Positions 1-9,490 of a DNA stretch of 64,000 nt are shown here, one piece after another. Under the pieces are notes generated by a model. The model was not told the origin of the DNA. It saw only the letters and a program-made list of their open reading frames with translations, and did not search any database. How positions within the stretch are numbered: the stretch's first letter is position 1; every line of letters starts with the position of its first letter. Both the position numbers and the translations under genes were made by a program. The stretch covers positions 434,001 through 498,000 of the forward strand of contig CAKTDA010000003.1 in assembly GCA_934541105.1 (NCBI GenBank), read 5' to 3'. The stretch is from an uncultured Luteitalea sp. GTDB lineage: Bacteria > Acidobacteriota > Vicinamibacteria > Vicinamibacterales > Vicinamibacteraceae.

Positions 1-839
1 GCCTCGCCGGCGGCGGGCTCGTCACCACCGCGGCCGCCGCGGAGGTCGCGTCCTATCCGCTCCAGTTCGACATCCGCGTCGAGGCGCCGTCGACGCTGCG
101 GATTGCCAACAACGCCGCGCGCCTCGTGTCGAGCGCCGACCTGACGCTGCGCGGCACCTACGACCGGCCCCAACTGTTCGGCCGCGCCGAGATAGAGCGC
201 GGCGAGGTGTTCTTCGAGGGCAAGCGCTACAACGTGCGCCGCGGCGTCGTCGACTTCTCGAACCCCACCCGCATCGAGCCGTTCTTCGACATCGAGGCCG
301 AGACCCGCGCGCAGGTGCCCGGGCAGATCTACAACGTCACCTTCCGCGTCTCGGGCACGCCGGACCGCTTCGTGTTCGATCTCACGTCCGATCCGCCCCT
401 CAACGCCGTGGACATCATGGCGCTGCTCTTCGGCGACGTCCGCGACCCGGTCAACGCCGAACTGCGCGCGCTGCGCGCCCCCAACCAGACCGAGCAGGAC
501 CTCATCGCGGCCCGCGCCGCGCGGCTGCTCGCGAGCCCCATCTCGCAGAACGTCAGCCGCGTCGCCGAGCAGGCGCTCGGCGTGGACTCGGTGCAGATCA
601 CGCCCTCGCTCGCCAGCTTCGGCCAGCAGTCGTCGCGGCTCAACCCGGGTGCGCGCCTCACCATCGGCAAGCGCATCAGCGAGCGCCTGTACCTGACCTA
701 CGCGCAGCTGCTCACGTCGGAACAGCGCGACCAGCTGATCCTGCTCGAGTTCACCCAGAGCGACCGGTTGTCCTGGATCGTGTCGCAGAACGAGGACGAC
801 ACGTACGCGATCGACGTGCGCGTGCGTCACATCTTCTGA
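1..839 (+). CDS. tamB: TamB-family protein, C-terminal part (5' end outside window)
   Basis: The reading frame is open from the first bases (codons start at base 3) and gives the last 278 residues of a protein whose start lies upstream. The segment is rich in short beta strands and contains the stretch NAVDIMALLFGDVRDP, followed by a region that alternates polar and apolar residues and ends in VRHIF. This fits the C-terminal DUF490/TamB domain. TamB is an inner-membrane-anchored periplasmic protein that, with TamA or BamA, supports outer-membrane protein or lipid transport. Its stop codon overlaps the start of the next gene by one base (TGATG), and that gene encodes a BamA/TamA protein, so the two look translationally coupled. 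The family call is fairly firm from order plus motif; the exact role is inferred. Confidence 0.82.
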   Translation, partial: LAGGGLVTTAAAAEVASYPLQFDIRVEAPSTLRIANNAARLVSSADLTLRGTYDRPQLFGRAEIERGEVFFEGKRYNVRRGVVDFSNPTRIEPFFDIEAETRAQVPGQIYNVTFRVSGTPDRFVFDLTSDPPLNAVDIMALLFGDVRDPVNAELRALRAPNQTEQDLIAARAARLLASPISQNVSRVAEQALGVDSVQITPSLASFGQQSSRLNPGARLTIGKRISERLYLTYAQLLTSEQRDQLILLEFTQSDRLSWIVSQNEDDTYAIDVRVRHIF

Positions 840-3793
840 TGATGCCCGGACGCCTGATCCTCCTGGCGCTGCTGCTCGTCGCCCTCGTCCGCGCCGACGC
901 GGGAGCCCAGGACGTGGCGTCGCGCGCCGCCCTGCTGGGCCGCCAGGTCACGGCCGTGGACATCGTGCTCGACGGCGTGCCGACCGCCGATCCGGGCCTC
1001 CGGCGGCTGCTCGACGTCGCCGTCGGGGCACCGCTCGACCCAGGGCAGATCCGCTCCACGATCGAGCACCTCGTGCACCTCGGGCGCTTTGCAACGGTGG
1101 ACGTGCTCGCCGAGCCCGACGCGTCGGGCGTCCGCATACAGGTGGCGCTCACGGCGGTGCAGCGCATCGGCGACATCGAGGTGGCTCCGGCGCTGAGGGC
1201 GTACGGCGACGAGATCCGCCGCATGGTCCGGGACCGGCTGGGCAGCAACGCGCTCGCCACGCACGCGGCCGACGCGGTGGCGGCCGCGCAGGACGTGCTC
1301 GGTGCGCACGGGCACCTCCAGCCGCAGATCGCGACCGAACTCGTGCCGACACGCCGCCGCGACGTCGTGACGCTCGTCGTCACGGGCGACCCTGGCGTGC
1401 GCTGGCAGCTCGGTCGCGTCGTGCTCACGGGACTGGCGCCAGGCGACGAGCCCGCCGCCGCGGCAGCCCTCGACATCCAGGGCGGCATGCCCTACGACGT
1501 ACGCGACATCGACGCGCGCGTGCAGCGTTACATCGAACAGTTGCGGGCCGCGGGCTACTACGAGGCGGTCGTGCGGACGACGCCGGTGCCGGGCGTCGCG
1601 CCGGCGACGATCGACCTGACCGTGGACGTCACGTGCGGACCGCTCGTGTCGCTGTCGTTCGAAGGCGATCGCCTGCCCGACGACGTCAGGCGGACGCTCG
1701 TGCCGGTGCGCGAGGAGGCGAGCGTGGACGAAGACCTGCTCGAGGACTCGCGTGCGCGCATCACCACCTGGCTGCAGGAACGCGGCTACTGGCGGGCGCG
1801 CGTCTCCTACTCGCGCCGCCCGACCGACACCGGTCTCGACGTCGTGTTCACCATCGCCCGCGGACGTATCTACCGCGTGCAGGACGTCGTGCTCGGCGGC
1901 GCCCTTGCCGTCCCGGCCACGACGCTGCGCGAGCACATCGAGTTCGCGCCCGGCGACGTCTTCGCGCCATCCGTGCTGACGGCGGGCATCACGGCCATCA
2001 CGCAGCAGTACCAGAACAGCGGCTTCCCGGCCGCGCGCGTCGAGCAGGCCCTCGTGGACGTGAGCGCACCGTCCCTGTCGCCCGACGTGCCCGGCGAGCT
2101 GGCCATCCGCCTGCGCGTGGTCGAAGGCACGCGCGCGACGGTGTCGCGCATCGACTTCGAGGGGGTCCAGGCGCTCGACGAGGGAACCCTGCGGGACCTG
2201 CTGACGATCGAGCAGGGCGAGCCGTTCTCGTCGGCCGCCGTCGTGGCAAGCCGCGAAGCGGTCCTGCGCCGATATCTCGACGAAGGCTACCGGCAGGCCC
2301 AGATCGAGGCACGCCTCGACAACGGCGCATCGACGGGCGACATCGTCGTCACCTTCGTGCTCACGGAAGGACGGCAGACGATCGTCGATCGCATTGTCGT
2401 GGTGGGGAACGTCCGCACGAGCGAGGACACGATCCGCCGCGAGCTGCGCATCGCCCGCGGGGAGCCGTTCGGCTTGAGCCGCGTGTTCGAGAGCCAGCGG
2501 CGGCTCACGGCCCTCGGCCTCTTCCGCAGCGTGCGCATCGTCGACGTCGGCGATCCGAACGCCGTCACGCACGACGTGATCGTGACGGTCGAGGAGGCGC
2601 CCGTGACGACGATTGGCTACGGTGCCGGGCTGCAGGGCGGCCAGCGCCTGCGCACCACGAGTGCCGCCGGGGACGTGGGTGAGACGTTCGAGATTGCCGG
2701 GCGCGGATTCTTCGAGGCCGGGCGTCGCAACCTGTGGGGCAAGAACCGGTCGGTGAACGTCTTCCTGCGCGCGAGCGTCAGGCCCCGCGACTTCCCGGGC
2801 GATCCCGAGCGGGACGGGTCGGGCCTCGCCTTCAACGAGTACCGCGTCCTCGGCACGTGGCGCGAGCCCCGCGCCTTCCTCGACAGCGCCAACCTCGACG
2901 TCACCGCGTTCGTGGAGCAGGCAGCGCGTTCGAGCTTCAGCTTCCGGCGGCAGCAGGCACGCGTGGACTGGTCACGCCTGATCGGCGACGACACGACGTT
3001 CGTGGCGCGCTACGGCGTCGGCCGCACCGAGCTGTACGACGCGCGCATCGACCGCGAGGATCAGCTGATCGTCGATCGGCTGTTCCCGCAGGTGCGCATC
3101 TCGTCGGTGACGAGCTCGGTGCTGCGCGACACGCGCGACGATCCGCTCGACCCGGGCCGCGGGACGTTCGTCGGCATCGACGCCGAGATCGCGAGCCGCT
3201 CGATCGGGTCGGAAGTGGGCTTCACGAAGACGCTGCTGCAGGGGTTCGTCTACCGTCGCCTGCCGGGACCACACCGCATCGTCGTGGCGGGTGGGGCGCG
3301 CGTCGGCCTCGCGCGGGGACTGCGGCGCGAGTTGCCGCGCCTCGGCGACGATGGCCAGGAGCTGTTCGGCCCTGACGGCGTCGCGCTCGTGGACGTTGTC
3401 ACCGACCTGCCGGCCGCCGAGCGCTTCTTCGCGGGCGGCGCGAACACCGTGCGCGGGTTCGCGGAGGACCGGCTCGGTGAGCCCTCGACGCTCGATCGCA
3501 ACGGGCTGCCGACGGGCGGCAATGCGCTGCTCGTCATCAACAGCGAGGTGCGCGTGCCGGTGTGGCGCGGGCTCGTCGCGGCCGCGTTCGTGGACGCCGG
3601 CAACGTGTTCCTGCGTGCCGCGGACCTCGATCTCGGCGGCATCCGCACGACCACGGGGTTCGGCCTGCGCTACCTCTCGCCGATCGGCCCGATTCGCGTC
3701 GACCTCGGCTTCAAGCTCGATCGCCAGACGTTTGCCGGCGGCACGCGCGAAGGCCGCACCGCGCTGCACATCACGGTCGGCCAGGCATTCTAG
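839..3793 (+). CDS. BamA/TamA-type outer-membrane assembly protein with many POTRA repeats
   Basis: A 984-residue Omp85-superfamily protein. Residues 1-24 form a signal peptide ending near DAGAQ. About 560 residues follow that I divide into roughly seven POTRA-like repeats (near 30-110, 112-187, 189-268, 270-345, 346-435, 436-515 and 516-590), each with the beta-alpha-alpha-beta-beta pattern. A C-terminal 16-strand-type barrel spans about 592-984 and carries the conserved loop-6 motif VRGF (in GANTVRGFAEDR). BamA usually has five POTRA domains and TamA three, so this copy is long. ATG 839 overlaps the upstream TamB stop, and ATG 842 is an equivalent alternative. The TamB partner suggests a TamA-like job, but the length could also fit the main BamA. 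Membership of the family is firm; the subfamily is not. Confidence 0.88.
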   Translation: MMPGRLILLALLLVALVRADAGAQDVASRAALLGRQVTAVDIVLDGVPTADPGLRRLLDVAVGAPLDPGQIRSTIEHLVHLGRFATVDVLAEPDASGVRIQVALTAVQRIGDIEVAPALRAYGDEIRRMVRDRLGSNALATHAADAVAAAQDVLGAHGHLQPQIATELVPTRRRDVVTLVVTGDPGVRWQLGRVVLTGLAPGDEPAAAAALDIQGGMPYDVRDIDARVQRYIEQLRAAGYYEAVVRTTPVPGVAPATIDLTVDVTCGPLVSLSFEGDRLPDDVRRTLVPVREEASVDEDLLEDSRARITTWLQERGYWRARVSYSRRPTDTGLDVVFTIARGRIYRVQDVVLGGALAVPATTLREHIEFAPGDVFAPSVLTAGITAITQQYQNSGFPAARVEQALVDVSAPSLSPDVPGELAIRLRVVEGTRATVSRIDFEGVQALDEGTLRDLLTIEQGEPFSSAAVVASREAVLRRYLDEGYRQAQIEARLDNGASTGDIVVTFVLTEGRQTIVDRIVVVGNVRTSEDTIRRELRIARGEPFGLSRVFESQRRLTALGLFRSVRIVDVGDPNAVTHDVIVTVEEAPVTTIGYGAGLQGGQRLRTTSAAGDVGETFEIAGRGFFEAGRRNLWGKNRSVNVFLRASVRPRDFPGDPERDGSGLAFNEYRVLGTWREPRAFLDSANLDVTAFVEQAARSSFSFRRQQARVDWSRLIGDDTTFVARYGVGRTELYDARIDREDQLIVDRLFPQVRISSVTSSVLRDTRDDPLDPGRGTFVGIDAEIASRSIGSEVGFTKTLLQGFVYRRLPGPHRIVVAGGARVGLARGLRRELPRLGDDGQELFGPDGVALVDVVTDLPAAERFFAGGANTVRGFAEDRLGEPSTLDRNGLPTGGNALLVINSEVRVPVWRGLVAAAFVDAGNVFLRAADLDLGGIRTTTGFGLRYLSPIGPIRVDLGFKLDRQTFAGGTREGRTALHITVGQAF

Positions 3794-3829
3794 GAGAATG
3801 ACGCTGGCCGAACAGTGCGGAGCCCGTGT

Positions 3830-4516
3830 TCAGCGGAGCAGGTTGTACTTGAGGATGCACCAGAGCGCGCGGACGCCGTCGCGCCAGCCGATCTTCTTGC
3901 CTTCTTCGTAGGTCCGGCCGTCGTACGAGATGCCGACTTCGTAGATCCGGACACGGAGCCTGGCGATCTTGGCCGTGATCTCCGGTTCGAACCCGAAGCG
4001 GTTCTCCTCGACCGTGATCCGCTGGAGCACCTCGCGCCGGAAGACCTTGTAGCAGGTCTCCATGTCGGTCAGGTTGAGGTTCGTGAGGGCGTTCGAACAG
4101 AGCGTCAGGAACTTGTTGCCGAGCGCGTGCCAGAAGTAGAGCACGCGGTGCGTCTCGCCCCCCGCAAAGCGCGATCCGAAGACCACGTCCGCTCGGCCGT
4201 CGAGGATGGGCGTCAGCAGCTTCGGGTACTCCTGCGGGTCGTACTCGAGGTCGGCGTCCTGGATGATGACGACGTCGCCGGTCGCGGCGGCAAAGCCGGT
4301 CCGGAGCGCCGCGCCCTTGCCCTGGTTCCGTTCGTGGTACAACACGCGCACGTTGGCGGGGAACGTCGTCTTCCGCAGGAGATCGCGCGTGCCATCGGTG
4401 GAGCAGTCGTCCACGAGGATGATGTCCTTGTCGAGGGCGACCTCCTGGACGCGATCGATCAGGCTCAGCAGCGTGTGGACCTCGTTGTAGACAGGGATGA
4501 CGACCGTCAGTCTCAT
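3830..4516 (-). CDS. GT2 glycosyltransferase, dolichol-phosphate-mannose-synthase-like
   Basis: A 228-residue cytoplasmic family-2 glycosyltransferase. It begins MRLTVVIPVYNE and has the nucleotide-binding DDCSTDGT, the acceptor-side QDADLEYDP (DxD-type metal site) and GSRF motifs expected of the DPM1/GtrB subgroup. I see no C-terminal membrane segments, as in DPM1-type enzymes. The likely reaction is sugar transfer from a nucleotide sugar to a polyprenyl phosphate carrier. A longer open frame upstream is rejected because its composition is arginine/serine-rich and the conserved fold starts at the chosen ATG. That ATG overlaps the ATG of the divergent downstream gene in the tetranucleotide CATG. 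The 3' end faces the Omp85 gene across 36 bases. Substrate unknown. Confidence 0.88.
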   Translation of the reverse strand: MRLTVVIPVYNEVHTLLSLIDRVQEVALDKDIILVDDCSTDGTRDLLRKTTFPANVRVLYHERNQGKGAALRTGFAAATGDVVIIQDADLEYDPQEYPKLLTPILDGRADVVFGSRFAGGETHRVLYFWHALGNKFLTLCSNALTNLNLTDMETCYKVFRREVLQRITVEENRFGFEPEITAKIARLRVRIYEVGISYDGRTYEEGKKIGWRDGVRALWCILKYNLLR

Positions 4517-5138
4517 GAATGCATGGCGCCGTGGCGTGGCCGCGACAGTATATCTGGCCGTCCTGGCGCTCCCGGCCCTGATCACGCCGACGGCCGCCCA
4601 GCCGATCCTCGTCGACCGGCTCGTCGCGACGATCGGCGACCAGGCCCTCACGTGGCGTGACGTCGAGGCGGCACGCCTCCTCGGGTCGATTGCCGCCGGC
4701 GGAGACGAGAGCGACGGCGTCGTGCGGCTCGTCACGCGCGAGCTGATGCACCACGAAGTCGAGCGTCTCGGCGTGCCCGCGCCAATCGCGGCGGCGGTGG
4801 ACGAGCGCCTCGCGCGCGCGCAGCAGCGCGCCGGCGGTGCCGAGGCATGGGCGGCCGCCCTGCGTGCGCTCGGCCTGTCCGACGTGGACGCCCGCGAATG
4901 GGTGGCCGACGACATCCGCATCGACGTCTACGTGGACCAGCGCTTCACGGCGGCGGCACAGCCGACCGATGTCGAAGTGCAGCAGGAGGCGTTGCGCGCT
5001 GCCGAGGGCGACCCGACGCCGGATCGCCTCGCGGCGGCCCGCCGGCGCCTCATGGAGGCGCGTCGCGCCTCGCTGATTGCCGACTGGGTGGCAGGCCTCC
5101 GGTCGCGAACGCCGGTCCAGATCGCGGGGCCCCGGTGA
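4515..5138 (+). CDS. SurA N-terminal-domain-like periplasmic protein without a PPIase domain
   Basis: Encodes 207 residues: a signal peptide (MNAWRRG then a hydrophobic run ending PTAAQ), then ILVDRLVATIGDQALTWRDV, the typical opening of SurA/PpiC-type periplasmic chaperones. An alpha-helical stretch rich in Glu, Arg and Ala follows. No parvulin isomerase domain follows, so it is a chaperone-domain-only version, a form seen in acidobacterial genomes. ATG 4515 is preferred over ATG 4497 because it gives a normal signal peptide; GTG 4536 is another possibility. It lies two bases inside the divergent glycosyltransferase start. Its stop overlaps the next start in GTGA, which implies co-transcription with the ligase-like gene. 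It presumably assists outer-membrane protein folding. Confidence 0.7.
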   Translation: MNAWRRGVAATVYLAVLALPALITPTAAQPILVDRLVATIGDQALTWRDVEAARLLGSIAAGGDESDGVVRLVTRELMHHEVERLGVPAPIAAAVDERLARAQQRAGGAEAWAAALRALGLSDVDAREWVADDIRIDVYVDQRFTAAAQPTDVEVQQEALRAAEGDPTPDRLAAARRRLMEARRASLIADWVAGLRSRTPVQIAGPR

Positions 5139-7123
5139 AGGACCGTGCCGGCCGCCTTGCCGCGCTCGTCGCGGCACTGGCGTACCTTGCCGGGCCGGGT
5201 CTCGTCGTCGCCGTATCGCCCGACGTGCCGGGCGCGCTCCGCGTAGCACTCGTCGCGCTGACCGTCGTTGCCGGGTTCCGGCCGGCGTGGTCGCCGGCCA
5301 TCCTGCTCCTGATCGTCCCCCTGCTTCCCGTCTGGCCGACGCTTGCGCCGACGATACCGCCCGCGGTGGTGCACCTGGTCGTGGCCACGCAGGTCGTGCC
5401 GTGGCTGCTGCGTCGCGCGGCTGGTCGCCCCGCGGCGAGCACCGCCGCGGCCCTTCCCGCCTGGGGCGTCTTCGTCCTCGTGGCGGCCGTCTCCCTGCTC
5501 GTGGCCTTCACCCCGGCACACCTGTCGAGGGCGGAGTTCGCGCACCTCGGCCGGTACCTGTCCGCGCAGGTGCCCGCGTACGTGTTCCTCGCCGACCCGA
5601 GTGGCGAGAGCCGTGCGCTGCCACTCTTCACGGCCCTCGCCGATGGCCTGTTCTGCATCCTGCTGGTGCGGGGTGTCCTGACGCGCGAGACGCGTGTGCG
5701 TGCGCTGCGTGCGAGCGCGGTGGGCGCGATCTGTACCGCCCTCTTCGGGTTCCATCAGGCATCGACGGGCCTCGGCCTCCAGGACGCGTGGCGGATCTTC
5801 GACGCGGGCATCGTCCGCATCAATGCCACGTATGTCGACCCGAACGCGCTCGCGGCCTTCTACGCGCTTGTGGCACCGGTGATCGTCGGGCTCGCGATGG
5901 GCGCCCGGGGATGGAGGCGCGGCGCGTGGGGAGTCGGCTTCGTCGTCGTGCTCGCGGCCATGGTGATGACGGCAGGCCGCGCGGGCCTCGTGTCGATGGC
6001 CTGTGGGTGTGGCGTGCTCGCCTGGATTGCCCTGCGCCGGCATCTCGACGATGTCGATCCCTGGGCGTTCGTGCGGCGCCGGGCGCGGCCACTCGTCGTC
6101 GGCGCCGGGGCGGCCGTCGCCGGGCTCGTCGTGCTTGCGACCGTCGTCGGCACGACGCTCGACGTACGGCACGAGCAGCAGACCTCGTACGTCCACACGT
6201 GGCTGTACACGTTCAACCTCCGGCAGCCGCCGGACGCCATCGCGAAGGGGCGCGTCGCCGTGTGGCAGGCCATGCTGGCGATGATTCGCACGGCGCCTGT
6301 CGCCGGTGTCGGGCTCGGGAACTCGGTCAACGAGTTCCAGCGGTTCAGGGCGGAACTCGGCCTCGAGTCGCTGCCGCCCGATGCGCACCTCTCGGCCCAC
6401 AACACCTACCTGCTGGTGACGAGTGAACTCGGCGTGCTCGGCCTGGCGGCGTGGATCCTCATGCTGGCCGGCGTGCTGATTGGCATCCGCGCCCCGGGCA
6501 ACCTGCCGGCCCGGGCGCTGTCCACGTGGCCGGCGGCGGGGCTTGCGGGAGGCCTTGCCGGGTACGCGCTCACGATGCTCACCGGGGACCGCATCCTCCT
6601 GCGGGAGGACATCATCGTCGGCACGACGTGTGCGGCGCTGGCGACGCTCGGCAGCGGCCGGCTGCCGAACTGGTGGCGGGCGCTGGCGACGATCGTCGCG
6701 GTGGCCGCGGTCGTGAGTTGGCCGGGACGCGTCGTGGTGTCGTCGGCCGACCTTGCCGGCGACACCCTGCCGGCGCACGAAGGGTTGCACGGGGAGCAGG
6801 TCGGGTCGCGCGGCGAGACCTACCGGTGGAGCAAGGGCTACGCGGTGCTGTACCTGCCGGCCGAGGCCGACCGGGTGCGCGTGCCGATTCGCAACCTGTC
6901 GTACGAGGAACAGCGCGTGGAGGTGTTCGTGGACGGTCGCCGCGCCGAGGTGCGCATGGTGCCGCGCGGCGCCTGGACGACGCTGGAGTATCGCCTGCCG
7001 CCGCTGACCGGGCACCGCCCCTGGCATCGCCTGGCCCTGCAGGTGACCCCGACGTGGCGTGCGCCCGGCGACCCGCGCGTCCTCGGCGTCGTCGTCGGCG
7101 AATGGTCCTACGAAACAAGGTAG
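5135..7123 (+). CDS. O-antigen ligase / Wzy_C-family polytopic membrane protein
   Basis: A 662-residue protein starting at GTG 5135, inside the stop of the preceding gene (GTGA overlap). About ten hydrophobic segments are visible between residues 5 and 520. The O-antigen-ligase core includes the loop around VWQAMLAMIRTAPVAGVGLG followed by HLSAHNTYLL and a hydrophobic segment, the pattern of Wzy_C-domain proteins (WaaL ligases and Wzy-type polymerases). A C-terminal periplasmic beta-rich domain of roughly 120 residues follows (from about VGSRGETYRWSKGYAVLYLPAEADRVRVP on), which is not part of the core family. With the neighbouring GT2 gene it suggests surface polysaccharide assembly. Ligase and polymerase cannot be told apart by sequence reading alone. 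Confidence 0.78.
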   Translation: MKDRAGRLAALVAALAYLAGPGLVVAVSPDVPGALRVALVALTVVAGFRPAWSPAILLLIVPLLPVWPTLAPTIPPAVVHLVVATQVVPWLLRRAAGRPAASTAAALPAWGVFVLVAAVSLLVAFTPAHLSRAEFAHLGRYLSAQVPAYVFLADPSGESRALPLFTALADGLFCILLVRGVLTRETRVRALRASAVGAICTALFGFHQASTGLGLQDAWRIFDAGIVRINATYVDPNALAAFYALVAPVIVGLAMGARGWRRGAWGVGFVVVLAAMVMTAGRAGLVSMACGCGVLAWIALRRHLDDVDPWAFVRRRARPLVVGAGAAVAGLVVLATVVGTTLDVRHEQQTSYVHTWLYTFNLRQPPDAIAKGRVAVWQAMLAMIRTAPVAGVGLGNSVNEFQRFRAELGLESLPPDAHLSAHNTYLLVTSELGVLGLAAWILMLAGVLIGIRAPGNLPARALSTWPAAGLAGGLAGYALTMLTGDRILLREDIIVGTTCAALATLGSGRLPNWWRALATIVAVAAVVSWPGRVVVSSADLAGDTLPAHEGLHGEQVGSRGETYRWSKGYAVLYLPAEADRVRVPIRNLSYEEQRVEVFVDGRRAEVRMVPRGAWTTLEYRLPPLTGHRPWHRLALQVTPTWRAPGDPRVLGVVVGEWSYETR

Positions 7124-7132
7124 GTCTTGTGA

Positions 7133-7200
7133 CTTCGGACTTCCCTTCGACCTTGGCCCTTCGGACTTTCCTTCGACCTTTCGACTTCAGACTTCAGACT
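7133..7200. repeat. Pyrimidine-rich short direct repeats between convergent genes
   Basis: Two 22-base copies starting CTTCGGACTT (7133-7154 and 7159-7180) differ at one base and repeat with a 26-base period; a shorter tandem of ACTTCAG follows. The top strand is almost free of G runs and rich in CTT. The repeat fills the 81-base gap between the ligase-like gene and the convergent protease gene. I see no hairpin with a T-tract, so I do not call a terminator. Confidence 0.7.
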
Positions 7201-7204
7201 TTGT

Positions 7205-7987
7205 TCACGCCGGCGGCAACAACCCCTGCCGGCTCGCGTACTGATAGAGCCCGATCTCGATCAGGTTGAACAGCGCGTGCGAGACGGCCGGCGCGATCAT
7301 GCTGCGCCGCGCGAGATAGAGCAGCCCCCACATCAGGCCGAGCGTGCCGGTGATGAGGGCCGCGTCGAACCCCTGCGTGAGGTGTCCGAGCCCGAAGGCG
7401 ACGCTGAAGAGCAGGAGCCCGAGCGGGGCGCCCCCGAGGTCCCGGTCGAAGCGGTGCAGGATGAAGGCACGCTGCACTTCCTCGCGCACCCCGCCGGCCA
7501 GGACCACGACCAGGGCGAAGAGGGCGACCCGACCCGGGGAGGTGAGCATTGCCTGCAGCGGGTTCTGCGGCACGTTGTGGAGCCAGGGCGCCACGTGCTG
7601 GACGAGCGTGCCCATGGCGATGACCACCACGAAGACGAGCGGCAGGAACGTGAGCCCACGCCGGACCTCGGGCCACCGCGGACCGCGTCCGAGCAGCACG
7701 TCGCCTGCGCGTTCGCCACGCAGCCGCAGGAAGCCGATGACGAGCACGACGATTGCAAGCGTGTCGAGCAGCGAGACGGTCACCACGAACCCGAACGGGA
7801 GTCCGTCGGCCGTGGAGACCCGGCCACCGAGCGCCACGAGCAGCCCCCCGATGAGCACCTGAGTCGGGAAGCCCGAGCAAAGCAGCACCTCGAGCAGCGA
7901 GAGCGCACGCGAGGCGCGCGGCGCTGGCTGGACGGGCGACTCGAAAGGATCGGGGGCCGCGTCGGCCGCGTCCGGGGCTATCACCAT
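7205..7987 (-). CDS. CPBP-family intramembrane metalloprotease (CAAX protease-like)
   Basis: A 260-residue polytopic protein with about six to eight membrane segments. It has the three diagnostic CPBP/Abi motifs in order: REEVQRAF (the EExxxR motif), FGLGHL (FxxxH) and SHALFNL (HxxxN-type). These residues form the metal-dependent active site seen in the Rce1/MmRce1 group. In bacteria such proteins are implicated in membrane-protein or peptide processing and immunity to bacteriocins; the substrate here is unknown. The start is ATG 7987 and no clear ribosome-binding site precedes it. It is divergent from the NtrC-type regulator gene, and the 62-base gap carries a perfect 7-base-arm palindrome that could control both genes. 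Confidence 0.85.
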   Translation of the reverse strand: MVIAPDAADAAPDPFESPVQPAPRASRALSLLEVLLCSGFPTQVLIGGLLVALGGRVSTADGLPFGFVVTVSLLDTLAIVVLVIGFLRLRGERAGDVLLGRGPRWPEVRRGLTFLPLVFVVVIAMGTLVQHVAPWLHNVPQNPLQAMLTSPGRVALFALVVVLAGGVREEVQRAFILHRFDRDLGGAPLGLLLFSVAFGLGHLTQGFDAALITGTLGLMWGLLYLARRSMIAPAVSHALFNLIEIGLYQYASRQGLLPPA

Positions 7988-7993
7988 GTAGAT

Positions 7994-8012
7994 GTTACAC
8001 TGCGCGTGTAAC
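7994..8012. promoter_or_regulatory. Perfect palindrome GTTACAC-N5-GTGTAAC in divergent promoter
   Basis: Seven-base arms (7994-8000 and 8006-8012) flank TGCGC in the short gap between two divergent genes. The left arm overlaps TG-T-TACACT (7993-8001), which could serve as an extended -10 element for the regulator gene. The geometry fits a dimeric repressor or activator site; autoregulation by the adjacent regulator is inferred. Confidence 0.5.
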
Positions 8013-8049
8013 GCCGCCAGTGCAGTTCGGCTTTCTGAAAGGTTGCCGT

Positions 8050-9477
<1,428 letters not shown>

Positions 9478-9490
9478 GCGTGGGCCGCCC

